A DNA stretch of 64,000 nt from contig NZ_MOBM01000039.1 in NCBI RefSeq assembly GCF_003732275.1, forward strand, positions 923,013 to 987,012, given 5' to 3'. The translations under genes were made by a program, and so were the position numbers. Source of the DNA: Pseudomonas frederiksbergensis (GTDB lineage: Bacteria; Pseudomonadota; Gammaproteobacteria; Pseudomonadales; Pseudomonadaceae). This document shows positions 17,213 through 25,662 of the stretch, piece after piece (position 1 is the stretch's first letter; each line of letters begins with the position of its first letter). The notes under the pieces were generated by a model, which worked only from the letters and a program-made list of their open reading frames with translations, was not told where the DNA came from and ran no database searches.

Positions 17213-18073
17213 TCAGAGCAAGCCAAGTTGCTCGGCGGCGGGCTCTCTGTATAGCTCAGGCAGCGGCGGCAAGCCAGGCAAACGCAGCATCAGTTGTGCG
17301 TGAAACCGTTGTGCGAGTTTTGCCGCCAGCAGGTTATCGGCGGTGTGCAGGAAGATATAGGGTGTGCGGCCCTCTTCGATCCAGACAGCGATTTTCTCGA
17401 CCCACGGCACCAGGAATGGATCGTTGGCTTCCAACTGCGGATGGCCGATGAAACGCACCTGTGGGAATTGAGTGAACGCAGCAGGACGAGGCGGCACCCT
17501 GGGCTTTTTCGATTGGGCGTGGAGCACCGAAGGATCGGTCGAAGTGCAGCTGAACAGCGCTCGCGGATCGAGGCAGATACGCTCGACACCGCGGTCCAGC
17601 AACAGACGATTGAGCATTCGCTCGGCATCGCCCTTGGCGAAAAACTCATCGTGCCGCACTTCGACCGCCAAAGGCCGGTCCACCGCATCGATAAAACCGG
17701 CCAGCTCGGACAAGCGTTGAGGGGTGAAGCTTTTGGACAATTGCAGCCAGAGGGGAGAAACCCGCTCACCCAAGGGGCTGAGCAATTGCAGGAAGGTTTC
17801 GGCAGCAGTCAGTTGTTCGCGCAGGTCGCCGCTATGGCTGATGTCGCCGGGGAACTTGGCGGTAAAGCGAAAGTGTTCGGGCATGGTTTCGGCCCAACGC
17901 TGCACAGTGGCGGCAGAGGGGCGCGCGTAGAAGGTCGTATTGCCTTCCACGGCGTTGAACACTTGAGAGTAAAGATTGAGAAACTCGGCGGGCCTGGCGT
18001 CTTGTGGATACAAGTAATCGCGCCAGGCGTTTTCACTCCAGGACGGGCAGCCGAGGTAATAAGGCAGCCACAT
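17213..18073 (-). CDS. DUF72 domain protein
   Basis: 286 residues of the DUF72 (YecE-like) TIM-barrel family: LGCPSWS at the N-terminus, NAVEGNTTFYARPSAATVQRWAE, FRFTAKFPGDISH and LAVEVRHDEFF. The biochemical role is unknown. The ATG overlaps by one base the stop of the preceding 101-residue gene, so the two are coupled. The downstream PEP-mutase-like gene begins 34 nt after its stop and is probably in the same transcript. Confidence 0.9.
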   Translation of the reverse strand: MWLPYYLGCPSWSENAWRDYLYPQDARPAEFLNLYSQVFNAVEGNTTFYARPSAATVQRWAETMPEHFRFTAKFPGDISHSGDLREQLTAAETFLQLLSPLGERVSPLWLQLSKSFTPQRLSELAGFIDAVDRPLAVEVRHDEFFAKGDAERMLNRLLLDRGVERICLDPRALFSCTSTDPSVLHAQSKKPRVPPRPAAFTQFPQVRFIGHPQLEANDPFLVPWVEKIAVWIEEGRTPYIFLHTADNLLAAKLAQRFHAQLMLRLPGLPPLPELYREPAAEQLGLL

Positions 18074-18378
18074 CAGATGTACAGATCAAGACCCAGTACA
18101 TCCGCATCCCAATCGACAAAAGTGGCGGTGCTCAGGTAACTGGCCAGTGCCATCGCCACGCTTTTGCTCATCGCGCGGTGATAAATCATGTCTTGTTGAC
18201 GCGCGGGGAGATTGCTCAGGCGTTGCGCCGAAGCTTTGGCGGCGCGGGCGGCCAATTGCTCTTCGGTAGGGAATTCCAGTTCGCCGTCGATATCGACGGA
18301 GTCATCCTCCACCACATGGCCTTTGCGAGGCTTGCGCTTGATGGGGTAGGACTGAGAGGAAAGGCCGTCTATACGCAT
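18073..18378 (-). CDS. Small conserved hypothetical protein, 101 aa
   Basis: A basic N-terminus (IKRKPRKGH) is followed by an acidic stretch and an Ala-rich helical C-terminus ending VDWDADVLGLDLYI. No signal peptide or known motif was recognised. It overlaps the DUF72 start by one base (TGATG), which supports it as a real coding gene. Function unknown. Confidence 0.8.
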   Translation of the reverse strand: MRIDGLSSQSYPIKRKPRKGHVVEDDSVDIDGELEFPTEEQLAARAAKASAQRLSNLPARQQDMIYHRAMSKSVAMALASYLSTATFVDWDADVLGLDLYI

Positions 18379-18522
18379 AAGTGCATGCTCGGTATCGATG
18401 ATGGCAGCTTAGTGGCACATAGCCCACTTCGCAAACTGCCGAGTGATAACTAGAACACAGAAAAGCGAAAAGGTTTAAAAGCGCAGGAGAGAAAATGACG
18501 ATTGGCTGCGGCTGGAACACTT

Positions 18523-18644
18523 TGTGGCGAGGGAGCTTGCTCCCGCTGGGCTGCGAAGCTGCCCCCAAGCGCAGTCAGGTACACCGCGCCGTCAGGTTCT
18601 ACGACTGCTCCGCAGCCGAACGGGAGCAAGCTCCCTCGCCACAG
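18523..18644. repeat. Inverted repeat pair, GGCGAGGGAGCTTGCTCCC family
   Basis: Arms TTGTGGCGAGGGAGCTTGCTCCCGCTGGGCTGCGAAGC and its imperfect reverse complement are separated by about 50 nt. This is the second REP-like family in the window, also at 43.5 and 60.3 kb. It lies just downstream of tsaB. Confidence 0.85.
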
Positions 18645-18647
18645 GAA

Positions 18648-19322
18648 TTAACGCGCTTTGGGCGTCGCAACTTTATCGCGCAGATACACCGGCTGCGCCT
18701 GATCGGCCACGATCGCTTCACCGCGTTCCCAGGCAAAACGCGCCAGGGTCAGCAGGTCTTCGGCGTGGGGCAGCATGCCCGCGTCCTGCCCGCTCAGGTT
18801 GACGGCAATGCGCTCGGCATACCCCCAACCGGTGCCCGCGCCGAACCACTCGCCGCTGGCATCGGCCGGCAATGCGGCGACTTCCGGTGGCAACACAGCT
18901 TCGTTGCCCACCAGGCGCATCTCCCCCGCCGTTTCGCGGTAGCAACCCCAATACACCTCATCCATGCGCGCATCAATGGCCGCCGCGACCTGGCTGACAC
19001 CGTGTTCGCGATAGGCACGTTGAGCGAGTACGGCGAGGTTGGAGACCGGCAACACCGGGCGATCCAGCGCAAACGCCAAGCCCTGGACCACGCCGATGGC
19101 GATCCGCACACCGGTGAACGCACCCGGACCACGGCCGAACGCAATGGCATCGACCGCTTGCAGCGTGGTCCCGGCATCGGCCAGCAGTTGCTGGATCATC
19201 GGCAACAGCTTCTGCGCATGCAGGCGCGGGATCACCTCGTAATGACTCGTGACTTTGCCGTTATGCAGCAAAGCAACGGAGCAAGCTTCAGTCGCGGTGT
19301 CCAGGGCCAGCAAGGTGCTCAT
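18648..19322 (-). CDS. tsaB: tRNA t6A-synthesis protein TsaB
   Basis: 224 residues. TsaB (YeaZ) is the inactive ASKHA-fold partner that binds TsaD and TsaE in making N6-threonylcarbamoyladenosine at tRNA position 37. Visible signatures are LALDTATEACSVAL at the N-terminus and AFGRGPGAFTGVRIAIG near residue 65. The ATG at 19322 starts directly at the conserved N-terminus; a 20-residue upstream extension is rejected. It is followed by a REP-like element and preceded by adk on the same strand. Confidence 0.93.
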   Translation of the reverse strand: MSTLLALDTATEACSVALLHNGKVTSHYEVIPRLHAQKLLPMIQQLLADAGTTLQAVDAIAFGRGPGAFTGVRIAIGVVQGLAFALDRPVLPVSNLAVLAQRAYREHGVSQVAAAIDARMDEVYWGCYRETAGEMRLVGNEAVLPPEVAALPADASGEWFGAGTGWGYAERIAVNLSGQDAGMLPHAEDLLTLARFAWERGEAIVADQAQPVYLRDKVATPKAR

Positions 19323-19415
19323 CGATGTTTCCGTAAGAGAGGTCTGAAAAAGTGCGCCAGTATAAACAACTACGGCCCGCAAGCGGGCCGTAGAAGATGA
19401 AGCCGATCAGACTTT

Positions 19416-20063
19416 TCAGCTCAGTGCTTCAAGCACCTTGCCGGTGATCACTTCAACCGAGCCCACACCCGGAATATGGCTGTATTTCGGCTTGCCCTGC
19501 GCAGAGGCCAGACCCTGGTAGAACTCCACCAATGGTTTGGTCTGGGAGTGGTAGACCGACAGGCGATGACGTACGGTTTCTTCCGTGTCGTCCTTGCGCT
19601 GCACCAGCTCTTCACCGGTGATGTCGTCTTTGCCGGCGATTTTCGGCGGGTTGTAGACGGTGTGGTACACGCGGCCGCTGGCCTCGTGAACGCGACGACC
19701 GGCGATACGCTGAACGATTTCTTCGTCATCGACGGCGATTTCGACCACGTTGTCCAGTTCCACACCCGCTTCTACCAGCGCTTCAGCTTGCGGAATGGTG
19801 CGCGGGAAACCGTCGAACAGGAAACCGTTGGCACAGTCAGGCTGCGCGATACGGTCCTTGACCAAGGCGATGATCAAATCGTCGGAGACCAGACCACCGG
19901 CATCCATGATGCCTTTGGCTTTAACACCCAGCTCGGTACCGGCTTTTACAGCGGCACGCAGCATGTCGCCGGTGGAGATTTGCGGAATGCCGAATTTTTC
20001 GGTGATGAACTTAGCCTGAGTACCTTTACCGGCCCCGGGAGCTCCCAGCAGAATGACGCGCAT
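19416..20063 (-). CDS. adk: Adenylate kinase
   Basis: 215 residues, the long bacterial form. It interconverts ATP+AMP and 2 ADP in the cytosol. The P-loop GAPGAGKGT is near residue 7, the AMP-binding ISTGDMLR near 30 and the FDGFPRT signature near 82. The LID (residues about 122-160) has no Cys4 zinc set, as in other gammaproteobacteria. The ATG at 20063 follows TGAGGAGCACATCG; an upstream in-frame ATG five codons earlier is poorer. The tsaB gene follows on the same strand. Confidence 0.97.
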   Translation of the reverse strand: MRVILLGAPGAGKGTQAKFITEKFGIPQISTGDMLRAAVKAGTELGVKAKGIMDAGGLVSDDLIIALVKDRIAQPDCANGFLFDGFPRTIPQAEALVEAGVELDNVVEIAVDDEEIVQRIAGRRVHEASGRVYHTVYNPPKIAGKDDITGEELVQRKDDTEETVRHRLSVYHSQTKPLVEFYQGLASAQGKPKYSHIPGVGSVEVITGKVLEALS

Positions 20064-20078
20064 CGATGTGCTCCTCAA

Positions 20079-20352
20079 TTTTTTATATAGATAACGTCAG
20101 ATTCGCCTCATGGGGCCAATCTCAAAAATAGGATCGCGACCGCCCAAACGGCCAAAGGCTGATCAAGATACACAGCAGGCCCTGCCCACACAAGCCGCCG
20201 AAAGTCGGAGAAACCCGCGCCTGAGGAGCCCCTGCGAAAGGGTAACCCAAGTCGCAACCCCATCATTAACTGTCGCGTGACAGACCTTTTCGACCGCTCG
20301 CCAGCAGGCACTCGACGCTCGCGCCGGGTGCCTGTCCCCCACGATGAAAACC
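20079..20352. other. Gap between adk and ppc
   Basis: 274 bp upstream of adk and downstream of ppc. No convincing gene, RNA or REP element was seen. It should hold the adk promoter, but no clear boxes could be assigned. Confidence 0.4.
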
Positions 20353-22983
20353 TTAGCCGGTATTTCGCAAACCGGCGGCAATCCCCGCCACAGACACCAG
20401 TAACGCCTGTTCTACCGGGCTGCCCTGGGCCACATCCTGTTGCCGCGAACGTGCCAACAGTTCGGCCTGCAATAGATGCAGCGGGTCTAGGTAGGTGTTG
20501 CGCAGGCGGATGAATTCAAGGGTGGCTGGGCTATGTGCCAGTAGCTGCGACTGACCGGTCAACCCCAAGACCACCGCACAGGCCTGCGACAATAGGTCGC
20601 GTAAATGCGCACCCAAAGGGAGCAGATCCGGCTCGACCAGGCGCTCATCGTAAGATTGGGCGATATCGGCGTCGGCCTTGGCCAGCACCATTTCCAGCAT
20701 ATCGATGCGGGTACGGAAGAACGGCCACTGCTCGCGCATCTGCCCCAGCAGCTCACCCTCGCCGCGCTCCAGCGCCTTGCTCAGCGCTGCTTCCCAGCCA
20801 AGCCAGGCCGGTAACATCAGGCGCGTCTGGGTCCAGCCGAAGATCCACGGAATGGCGCGCAGGCTTTCAATTCCGCCGGCGCGGCGCTTGGCCGGGCGGC
20901 TGCCCAAAGGCAAACGCCCCAACTCCTGCTCTGGGGTCGACTGGCGGAAATACTCGACGAACTGCGGATTTTCCCGCACCACGGCGCGGTAAGCCTTGAC
21001 GCCATCGGCGGCCAATTCGTCCATCAAATGCCGCCAGGCAGGCTCAGGTGGTGGAGGTGGCAGCAAGGTTGCCTCCAGCACCGCCGCCAGGTACAGATTG
21101 AGGTTTTGCTCGGCGATGTCCGGCAGGCCGAATTTGAAACGAATCATTTCCCCCTGCTCGGTGGTGCGGAAACGCCCTGCCACCGACCCCGGCGGCTGCG
21201 ACAGAATCGCCGCGTGCGCCGGACCGCCGCCACGGCCCACGGTGCCACCGCGACCGTGGAACAACAGCAGCTCCACTTGCTGTTCGCGACAGATGTCGAC
21301 CAAACGCTCCTGCGCCCGATACTGCGCCCAGGCCGCTGCTGTAGTGCCGGCGTCCTTGGCAGAGTCGGAATAACCGATCATCACTTCCTGCGGCCCTTGC
21401 AGGCGCGAGCGATAGCCCGGCAGCAGCAAGAGTTTTTCGATCACCGGCCCGGCGTTATCGAGGTCGGCGAGGGTTTCGAACAGCGGCACCACGCGCATCG
21501 GCCGCAATACGCCGGACTCTTTAAGCAGCAATTGCACAGCCAGCACGTCAGAAGCGGCGCCGGCCATGGAAATCACATACGAACCGAGGGAAGCCCCCGG
21601 AGCCGCGGAGATTTCCCGGCACGTCGCCAGCACTTCGGCGGTGTCGGCAGACGGCTTGAAGTACGCCGGCAGCAACGGCCGGCGATTGTTCAGTTCGCGC
21701 ATCAGGAAGGCGATGCGCTCTTCTTCGCTCCAGTCCTCATAACGGCCCAGGCCGAGGTAATCGGTGATTTCGGTCATGGCCGCCGTGTGGCGAGACGAGT
21801 CCTGGCGCACATCGAGGCGCACCAGAAACAACCCGAACGTCACCGCGCGGCGCAGGCAATCGAGCAACGGGCCGTCGGCGATGACGCCCATGCCGCATTC
21901 ATGCAGCGAGTGGTAGCACAGCTCCAGCGGGTCCAGCAGGTCGCGATTGTTTTGCAGCACATCGGCTGACGCTGGCGTGGTTGCCGTCAAGGATGCGTGG
22001 GCCCAATTACGGGTCGCGCGCAGGCGTTCTCGCAGTTGTTTGAGTACTGCGCGGTAAGGCTCGGCGCTGTCGCCGGCCTTGGCTTTCAGCTCGTCACTGG
22101 CCTGCTGCATCGACAACTCGGCGGCGAGGTGATCAACATCGCGCAGATACAAATCGGCGGCCATCCAGCGCGCCAGCAGCAACACTTCGCGGGTCACGGC
22201 GGCGGTGACGTTGGGGTTGCCGTCGCGGTCGCCACCCATCCATGAGGCAAAGCGAATCGGTGCGGCTTCCAGTGGCAGGTGCAGGCCGGTGGCGGCATGC
22301 AGAGCCTGATCGGCCTTGCGCAAATAATTGGGAATCGCCTGCCACAGCGAATGCTCGATCACCGCAAAGCCCCACTTGGCTTCGTCCACGGGTGTCGGGC
22401 GGGTACGGCGGATTTCTTCGGTGTGCCAGGCTTCGGCGATCAGGCGCTGCAACTTCGTCTTGATCTGCTCGCGCTCGGCGGTGGTCAGGTCACGGTGGTC
22501 CTGGGCGGCCAGTTGCGCAGCGATCGCGTCGTACTTCTGGATCAGTGTGCGACGCGCCACTTCGGTGGGGTGCGCCGTCAATACCAGCTCGATTTCCAGC
22601 CGCCCCAACTGCCGGGCCAGGGACTCGGCATCATGGCCCGCAGTCAGCAGGCGAGCGAGCAGTTCCGGTAACACCCGGGCCTCGAACGGCTCGGGTTGCG
22701 ACTCTTCGCGGCGGTGAATCAGTTGATATTGCTCGGCGATATTGGCCAGATTGAGGAACTGGTTGAACGCCCGCGCCACCGGCAGCAACTCGTCTTCGCT
22801 CAACTGGTTGAGGCTGGCGCTGAGTTCGGCGTCCATCGAACCGCGACGGTCGGCCTTGGCGCCTTTGCGGATCTGCTCGATCTTGTCGAGAAAGTCGTCC
22901 CCGTACTGTTCACGAATGGTGTTGCCCAACAGCTCACCCAACAGGTGAACGTCCTCGCGCAAGCGTGCATCAATATCGGTCAT
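20353..22983 (-). CDS. ppc: Phosphoenolpyruvate carboxylase
   Basis: 876 residues. It carboxylates PEP with bicarbonate to oxaloacetate, replenishing the TCA cycle. Catalytic motifs are intact: LTAHPTEVARR (His) near residue 135, VRLDVRQDSSRH, GYSDSAKDAG (Lys) and the FHGRGGTVGRGGGP glycine-rich loop. The C-terminus GLRNTG corresponds to the usual QNTG allosteric end. Length matches bacterial PEPCs. It is followed by adk and tsaB on the same strand, the order known from P. aeruginosa. Confidence 0.97.
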   Translation of the reverse strand: MTDIDARLREDVHLLGELLGNTIREQYGDDFLDKIEQIRKGAKADRRGSMDAELSASLNQLSEDELLPVARAFNQFLNLANIAEQYQLIHRREESQPEPFEARVLPELLARLLTAGHDAESLARQLGRLEIELVLTAHPTEVARRTLIQKYDAIAAQLAAQDHRDLTTAEREQIKTKLQRLIAEAWHTEEIRRTRPTPVDEAKWGFAVIEHSLWQAIPNYLRKADQALHAATGLHLPLEAAPIRFASWMGGDRDGNPNVTAAVTREVLLLARWMAADLYLRDVDHLAAELSMQQASDELKAKAGDSAEPYRAVLKQLRERLRATRNWAHASLTATTPASADVLQNNRDLLDPLELCYHSLHECGMGVIADGPLLDCLRRAVTFGLFLVRLDVRQDSSRHTAAMTEITDYLGLGRYEDWSEEERIAFLMRELNNRRPLLPAYFKPSADTAEVLATCREISAAPGASLGSYVISMAGAASDVLAVQLLLKESGVLRPMRVVPLFETLADLDNAGPVIEKLLLLPGYRSRLQGPQEVMIGYSDSAKDAGTTAAAWAQYRAQERLVDICREQQVELLLFHGRGGTVGRGGGPAHAAILSQPPGSVAGRFRTTEQGEMIRFKFGLPDIAEQNLNLYLAAVLEATLLPPPPPEPAWRHLMDELAADGVKAYRAVVRENPQFVEYFRQSTPEQELGRLPLGSRPAKRRAGGIESLRAIPWIFGWTQTRLMLPAWLGWEAALSKALERGEGELLGQMREQWPFFRTRIDMLEMVLAKADADIAQSYDERLVEPDLLPLGAHLRDLLSQACAVVLGLTGQSQLLAHSPATLEFIRLRNTYLDPLHLLQAELLARSRQQDVAQGSPVEQALLVSVAGIAAGLRNTG

Positions 22984-23191
22984 CAGCAGTTCTCCAGCGA
23001 AAATCCGGGCGGCTATGCTTGGTTATTAGAGGCTCTGATAGAGAGTGCCGTCGTAAAGCGCTTCTTACAAGCGGACGACTAAGGGACTTCAACTAACGCT
23101 AGTCTCAACAATAAGCCGTACAACGGCTTGCCGCCGGCCACCGCCGGACACTCACCCGGCCTGCCACGAGCAGGTGCGCAATGAGGTCATT

Positions 23192-23536
23192 ATGAAAATC
23201 CGCGAGCTCGCCAAGCATTGGGAAGAAAACGCCAAGGGTCGCCTGACCGACTCGGGCTACACGATTCGTCTGGACGTGGAGGCCGCCGCACGGCTGGCGG
23301 CGATTATCGAGATGTACCCCAAGCGGCACCCCGAAGAACTGCTCGGCGAGCTGATCGGCGCCGCCCTGGAAGAGCTCGAAGCGAGCTTTCCGTACGTGCA
23401 AGGCTCAACGGTGGTGGCCACTGATGAAGAAGGCGATCCGCTGTACGAAGACGTCGGTGCGACCCCGCGTTTTCTCGCCTTGTCCCGTCGTCATCTGCAT
23501 GATTTGTCGGACGATAACGACAAGCAAAAACACTAG
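23192..23536 (+). CDS. Conserved hypothetical protein, 114 aa
   Basis: The ATG at 23192 follows GAGGTCATT; an in-frame GTG 18 nt upstream is weaker. The product is soluble and acidic. Its N-terminus (MKIRELAKHWEENAKG) and central RLDVEAAARLAAIIEMYPKR resemble ribbon-helix-helix-like small proteins, and Pseudomonas homologues are sometimes labelled pilin-assembly or type 1 pili tip component, a label I cannot support from sequence. Divergent from ppc. A REPIN follows the stop. Confidence 0.8.
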   Translation: MKIRELAKHWEENAKGRLTDSGYTIRLDVEAAARLAAIIEMYPKRHPEELLGELIGAALEELEASFPYVQGSTVVATDEEGDPLYEDVGATPRFLALSRRHLHDLSDDNDKQKH

Positions 23537-23540
23537 ACCC

Positions 23541-23630
23541 TGTGGGAGCGAGCCTGCTCGCGAAAGCGGTGGATCAGCCATCCTCAATGCTGGATTTACT
23601 GACGCTTTCGCGAGCAGGCTCGCTCCCACA
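23541..23630. repeat. REPIN: inverted REP pair
   Basis: Inverted TGTGGGAGCGAGCCTGCTCGCGAAAGC arms, starting 4 nt after the preceding gene's stop. The central palindrome is a variant (ATCCTCAATGCTGGAT). Confidence 0.9.
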
Positions 23631-23770
23631 GTTTGATTGCATCCATTCTTCAAAACGGCATATTCCCGGGCCATGAAACGGTCGTGAATACCACTGTACA
23701 TGGCTAAAATCCCCAGTTTAGAGCCTTGTCCGCTCGATCAAGTTTTTTCGGGCGATAGGCCATCTTCTCT

Positions 23771-23797
23771 GAACTTTTGAAAAACACTTTGGGTCAA
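23771..23797 (+). promoter_or_regulatory. AlgU (sigma-22)-like promoter for the lptF operon
   Basis: GAACTT (23771-23776), a 17-nt spacer, then TCAA (23794-23797) fits the extracytoplasmic sigma AlgU pattern GAACTT-N16/17-TCnnA fairly well. It lies about 100 nt before the DUF4398 gene. P. aeruginosa lptF is known to depend on AlgU. Confidence 0.5.
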
Positions 23798-23899
23798 CCC
23801 AGTAACCACGCCTGGGACGGCCGTTTAAAAATGCTCTGGAAATTGAAGGTTGCGGCTCCTTGCCCAGGATGGATTCAGATGTTTTTCAGGAGTTATCCA

Positions 23900-24313
23900 A
23901 TGGAGTTGAAGACCATGAAGACCAGCACTGCCCCATCCTCGCTCACCCACCTGCGCGGTCTCAAACTGGCTGCCCTGGCCATCGGCAGCAGCTTCGTTCT
24001 GGCCGGTTGCGCCGGTAACCCGCCGACCGAGCAATACGCCGTGACCCAATCCGCCGTGAACAGCGCCGTCAGCGCCGGCGGTACCGAATTCGCCGCCGTG
24101 GAAATGAAGGCCGCCCAGGACAAACTCAAGCAAGCCGAAATCGCTATGCACGACAAGAAGTATGACCAAGCCAGAATGCTGGCCGAGCAAGCCGAGTGGG
24201 ACGCCCGTGTCGCCGAGCGCAAGGCCCAGGCGATGAAAGCCGAACAAGCTGTGAAGGACTCCCAGAAAGGTGTTCAGGAACTGCGTCAGGAAAGTCAGCG
24301 CCCCGTGCAGTAA
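23900..24313 (+). CDS. DUF4398 lipoprotein
   Basis: 137 residues from the ATG at 23900, which follows CAGGAGTTATCCA; an internal ATG at 23915 is possible. It has a lipoprotein signal with lipobox LAGC (VLAGCAGNPP). The rest is a long charged alpha-helix of coiled-coil type (AAQDKLKQAEIAMHDKKYDQA), as in DUF4398 proteins. It lies 56 nt upstream of lptF and is probably co-transcribed from the AlgU-like promoter. It is the counterpart of the gene preceding lptF in P. aeruginosa. Function unknown; an envelope structural role is plausible. Confidence 0.85.
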   Translation: MELKTMKTSTAPSSLTHLRGLKLAALAIGSSFVLAGCAGNPPTEQYAVTQSAVNSAVSAGGTEFAAVEMKAAQDKLKQAEIAMHDKKYDQARMLAEQAEWDARVAERKAQAMKAEQAVKDSQKGVQELRQESQRPVQ

Positions 24314-24369
24314 GCGCGCATCCCGATTTCCAGACCTGAAACTCTTATCGATAGAAAGGACGAACCATT

Positions 24370-25158
24370 ATGCGCAAACAATTGATGATCCCTGCCCTCC
24401 TGGCCGCGAGTGTTGCACTGGCTGCCTGCTCCACACCGCCCAACGCGAACCTGGAACAAGCCCGTACCAACTACACCGGCCTGCAAGCCGACCCGCAAGC
24501 GAGCAAAGTTGCGGCGCTGGAAACCAAAGACGCCAGCGAATACCTGGACAAGGCCGACAAGGCTTACCTGGACCGGGAAGACCAGGCCAAGGTCGACCAA
24601 CTGGCTTACCTGACCAATCAGCGTGTTGAAGTGGCCAAACAGACCATCGCCCTGCGCACCGCTGAAAACAACCTGAAAAATGCCGCGGCACAACGGGCCC
24701 AGGCTCGTCTGGATGCTCGCGACCAGCAGATCAAACAGCTGCAAGACAGCCTGAACGCCAAACAGACCGATCGCGGCACGCTGGTGACGTTTGGTGATGT
24801 GCTGTTCGCCACCAACAAGGCGGACCTGAAGTCCAACGGTTTGGTGAATATCAACAAACTGGCGCAGTTCCTTCAGGAAAACCCGGACCGTAAAGTGATC
24901 GTCGAAGGCTACACCGACAGCACCGGCTCGGCGTTGTACAACCAGTCGCTGTCCGAGCGTCGTGCGACCTCGGTGCAAGTGGCCCTGATCAAGATGGGTG
25001 TCGACCCGGCGCGCATCGTGGCCCAGGGTTATGGCAAGGAATACCCGGTTGCAGAGAACTCCAGTGTTTCGGGCCGCGCAATGAACCGTCGGGTGGAAGT
25101 GACCATTTCCAACGACAATCAGCCGGTCGTCCCGCGTTCGGCGATCAGCGCCAAGTAA
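24370..25158 (+). CDS. lptF: OmpA-family outer-membrane lipoprotein LptF
   Basis: 262 residues. A lipoprotein signal with LAAC (Cys20) is followed by a DUF4398-like helical region (residues about 25-130) and a C-terminal OmpA peptidoglycan-binding domain (about 137-240). The domain shows TFGDVLFATNKADLK, VEGYTDSTGSALYNQSLSERRA and GYGKEYPVAENSSVSGRAMNRRVEV with the conserved Asp and Arg ligands of diaminopimelate. In P. aeruginosa LptF is an AlgU-controlled surface lipoprotein tied to stress survival and lectin binding. An RBS AAAGGA precedes the ATG, and a strong terminator follows. Confidence 0.9.
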   Translation: MRKQLMIPALLAASVALAACSTPPNANLEQARTNYTGLQADPQASKVAALETKDASEYLDKADKAYLDREDQAKVDQLAYLTNQRVEVAKQTIALRTAENNLKNAAAQRAQARLDARDQQIKQLQDSLNAKQTDRGTLVTFGDVLFATNKADLKSNGLVNINKLAQFLQENPDRKVIVEGYTDSTGSALYNQSLSERRATSVQVALIKMGVDPARIVAQGYGKEYPVAENSSVSGRAMNRRVEVTISNDNQPVVPRSAISAK

Positions 25159-25178
25159 GCAGACCACGCTGAAACTTA

Positions 25179-25218
25179 AAAGCCCCGCCTGAATTGATCA
25201 GGCGGGGCTTTCGTTTTT
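25179..25218 (+). terminator. Intrinsic terminator after lptF
   Basis: Perfect 14-bp stem (AAAGCCCCGCCTGA / TCAGGCGGGGCTTT) with a 5-nt loop and a T tract. Confidence 0.95.
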
Positions 25219-25224
25219 AAGATC

Positions 25225-25324
25225 AAAAGATCGCAGCCTTCGGCAGCTCCTACAGAGTTGTATATGCCGCGATGTCGCGGGTGTACTCGGTCAATGTAGG
25301 AGCTGCCGAAGGCTGCGATCTTTT
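25225..25324. repeat. Inverted repeat pair, AGATCGCAGCCTTCGGCAGC family
   Basis: AAAAGATCGCAGCCTTCGGC...CTCCTACA is followed about 35 nt later by its reverse complement. This is the third intergenic repeat family here, also at 32.4 and 55.0 kb. It lies between the lptF terminator and a convergent gene. Confidence 0.9.
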
Positions 25325-25332
25325 CGGGCGGG

Positions 25333-25662
25333 TTACGGTTGCAGTTTTTGCGGGGTTTCCTCGCCCATGCAGCGCACGGCTTTTTTCTTGCTGTTGATCA
25401 GCACGCCGGTCAGGCCTTTCTGTTCGGTGTCGAACAGCACCAGCACGCCATCGATGCACTGGGCCACTTGCGGGGCCGGTTCCAGGGAGACCTTGTAGTC
25501 TTCGCCCGGCACGGTCTTGAGCATGGTGAAATCGCTGAGCAGTAGCGCATCTTCGGGTTTGGCGAAGTGCAGGTAGCCGTACCACCACAGGGCGCCAACG
25601 GTGCCGAGGATGCTGCAAATACCGGTGATGATCAGCGGGATAGCGTTACGTTCTTCACTCAT
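25333..25662 (-). CDS. Small membrane-anchored protein, 109 aa
   Basis: One N-terminal transmembrane segment (residues about 9-30, PLIITGICSILGTVGALWWYGYL) is followed by a small periplasmic domain (PQVAQCIDGVLVLFDTEQ). Two cysteines (C69 and C98 region) could pair. Its ATG overlaps by four bases the stop of the alpha/beta-hydrolase gene, so the two form one operon. No family recognised. Confidence 0.82.
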   Translation of the reverse strand: MSEERNAIPLIITGICSILGTVGALWWYGYLHFAKPEDALLLSDFTMLKTVPGEDYKVSLEPAPQVAQCIDGVLVLFDTEQKGLTGVLINSKKKAVRCMGEETPQKLQP

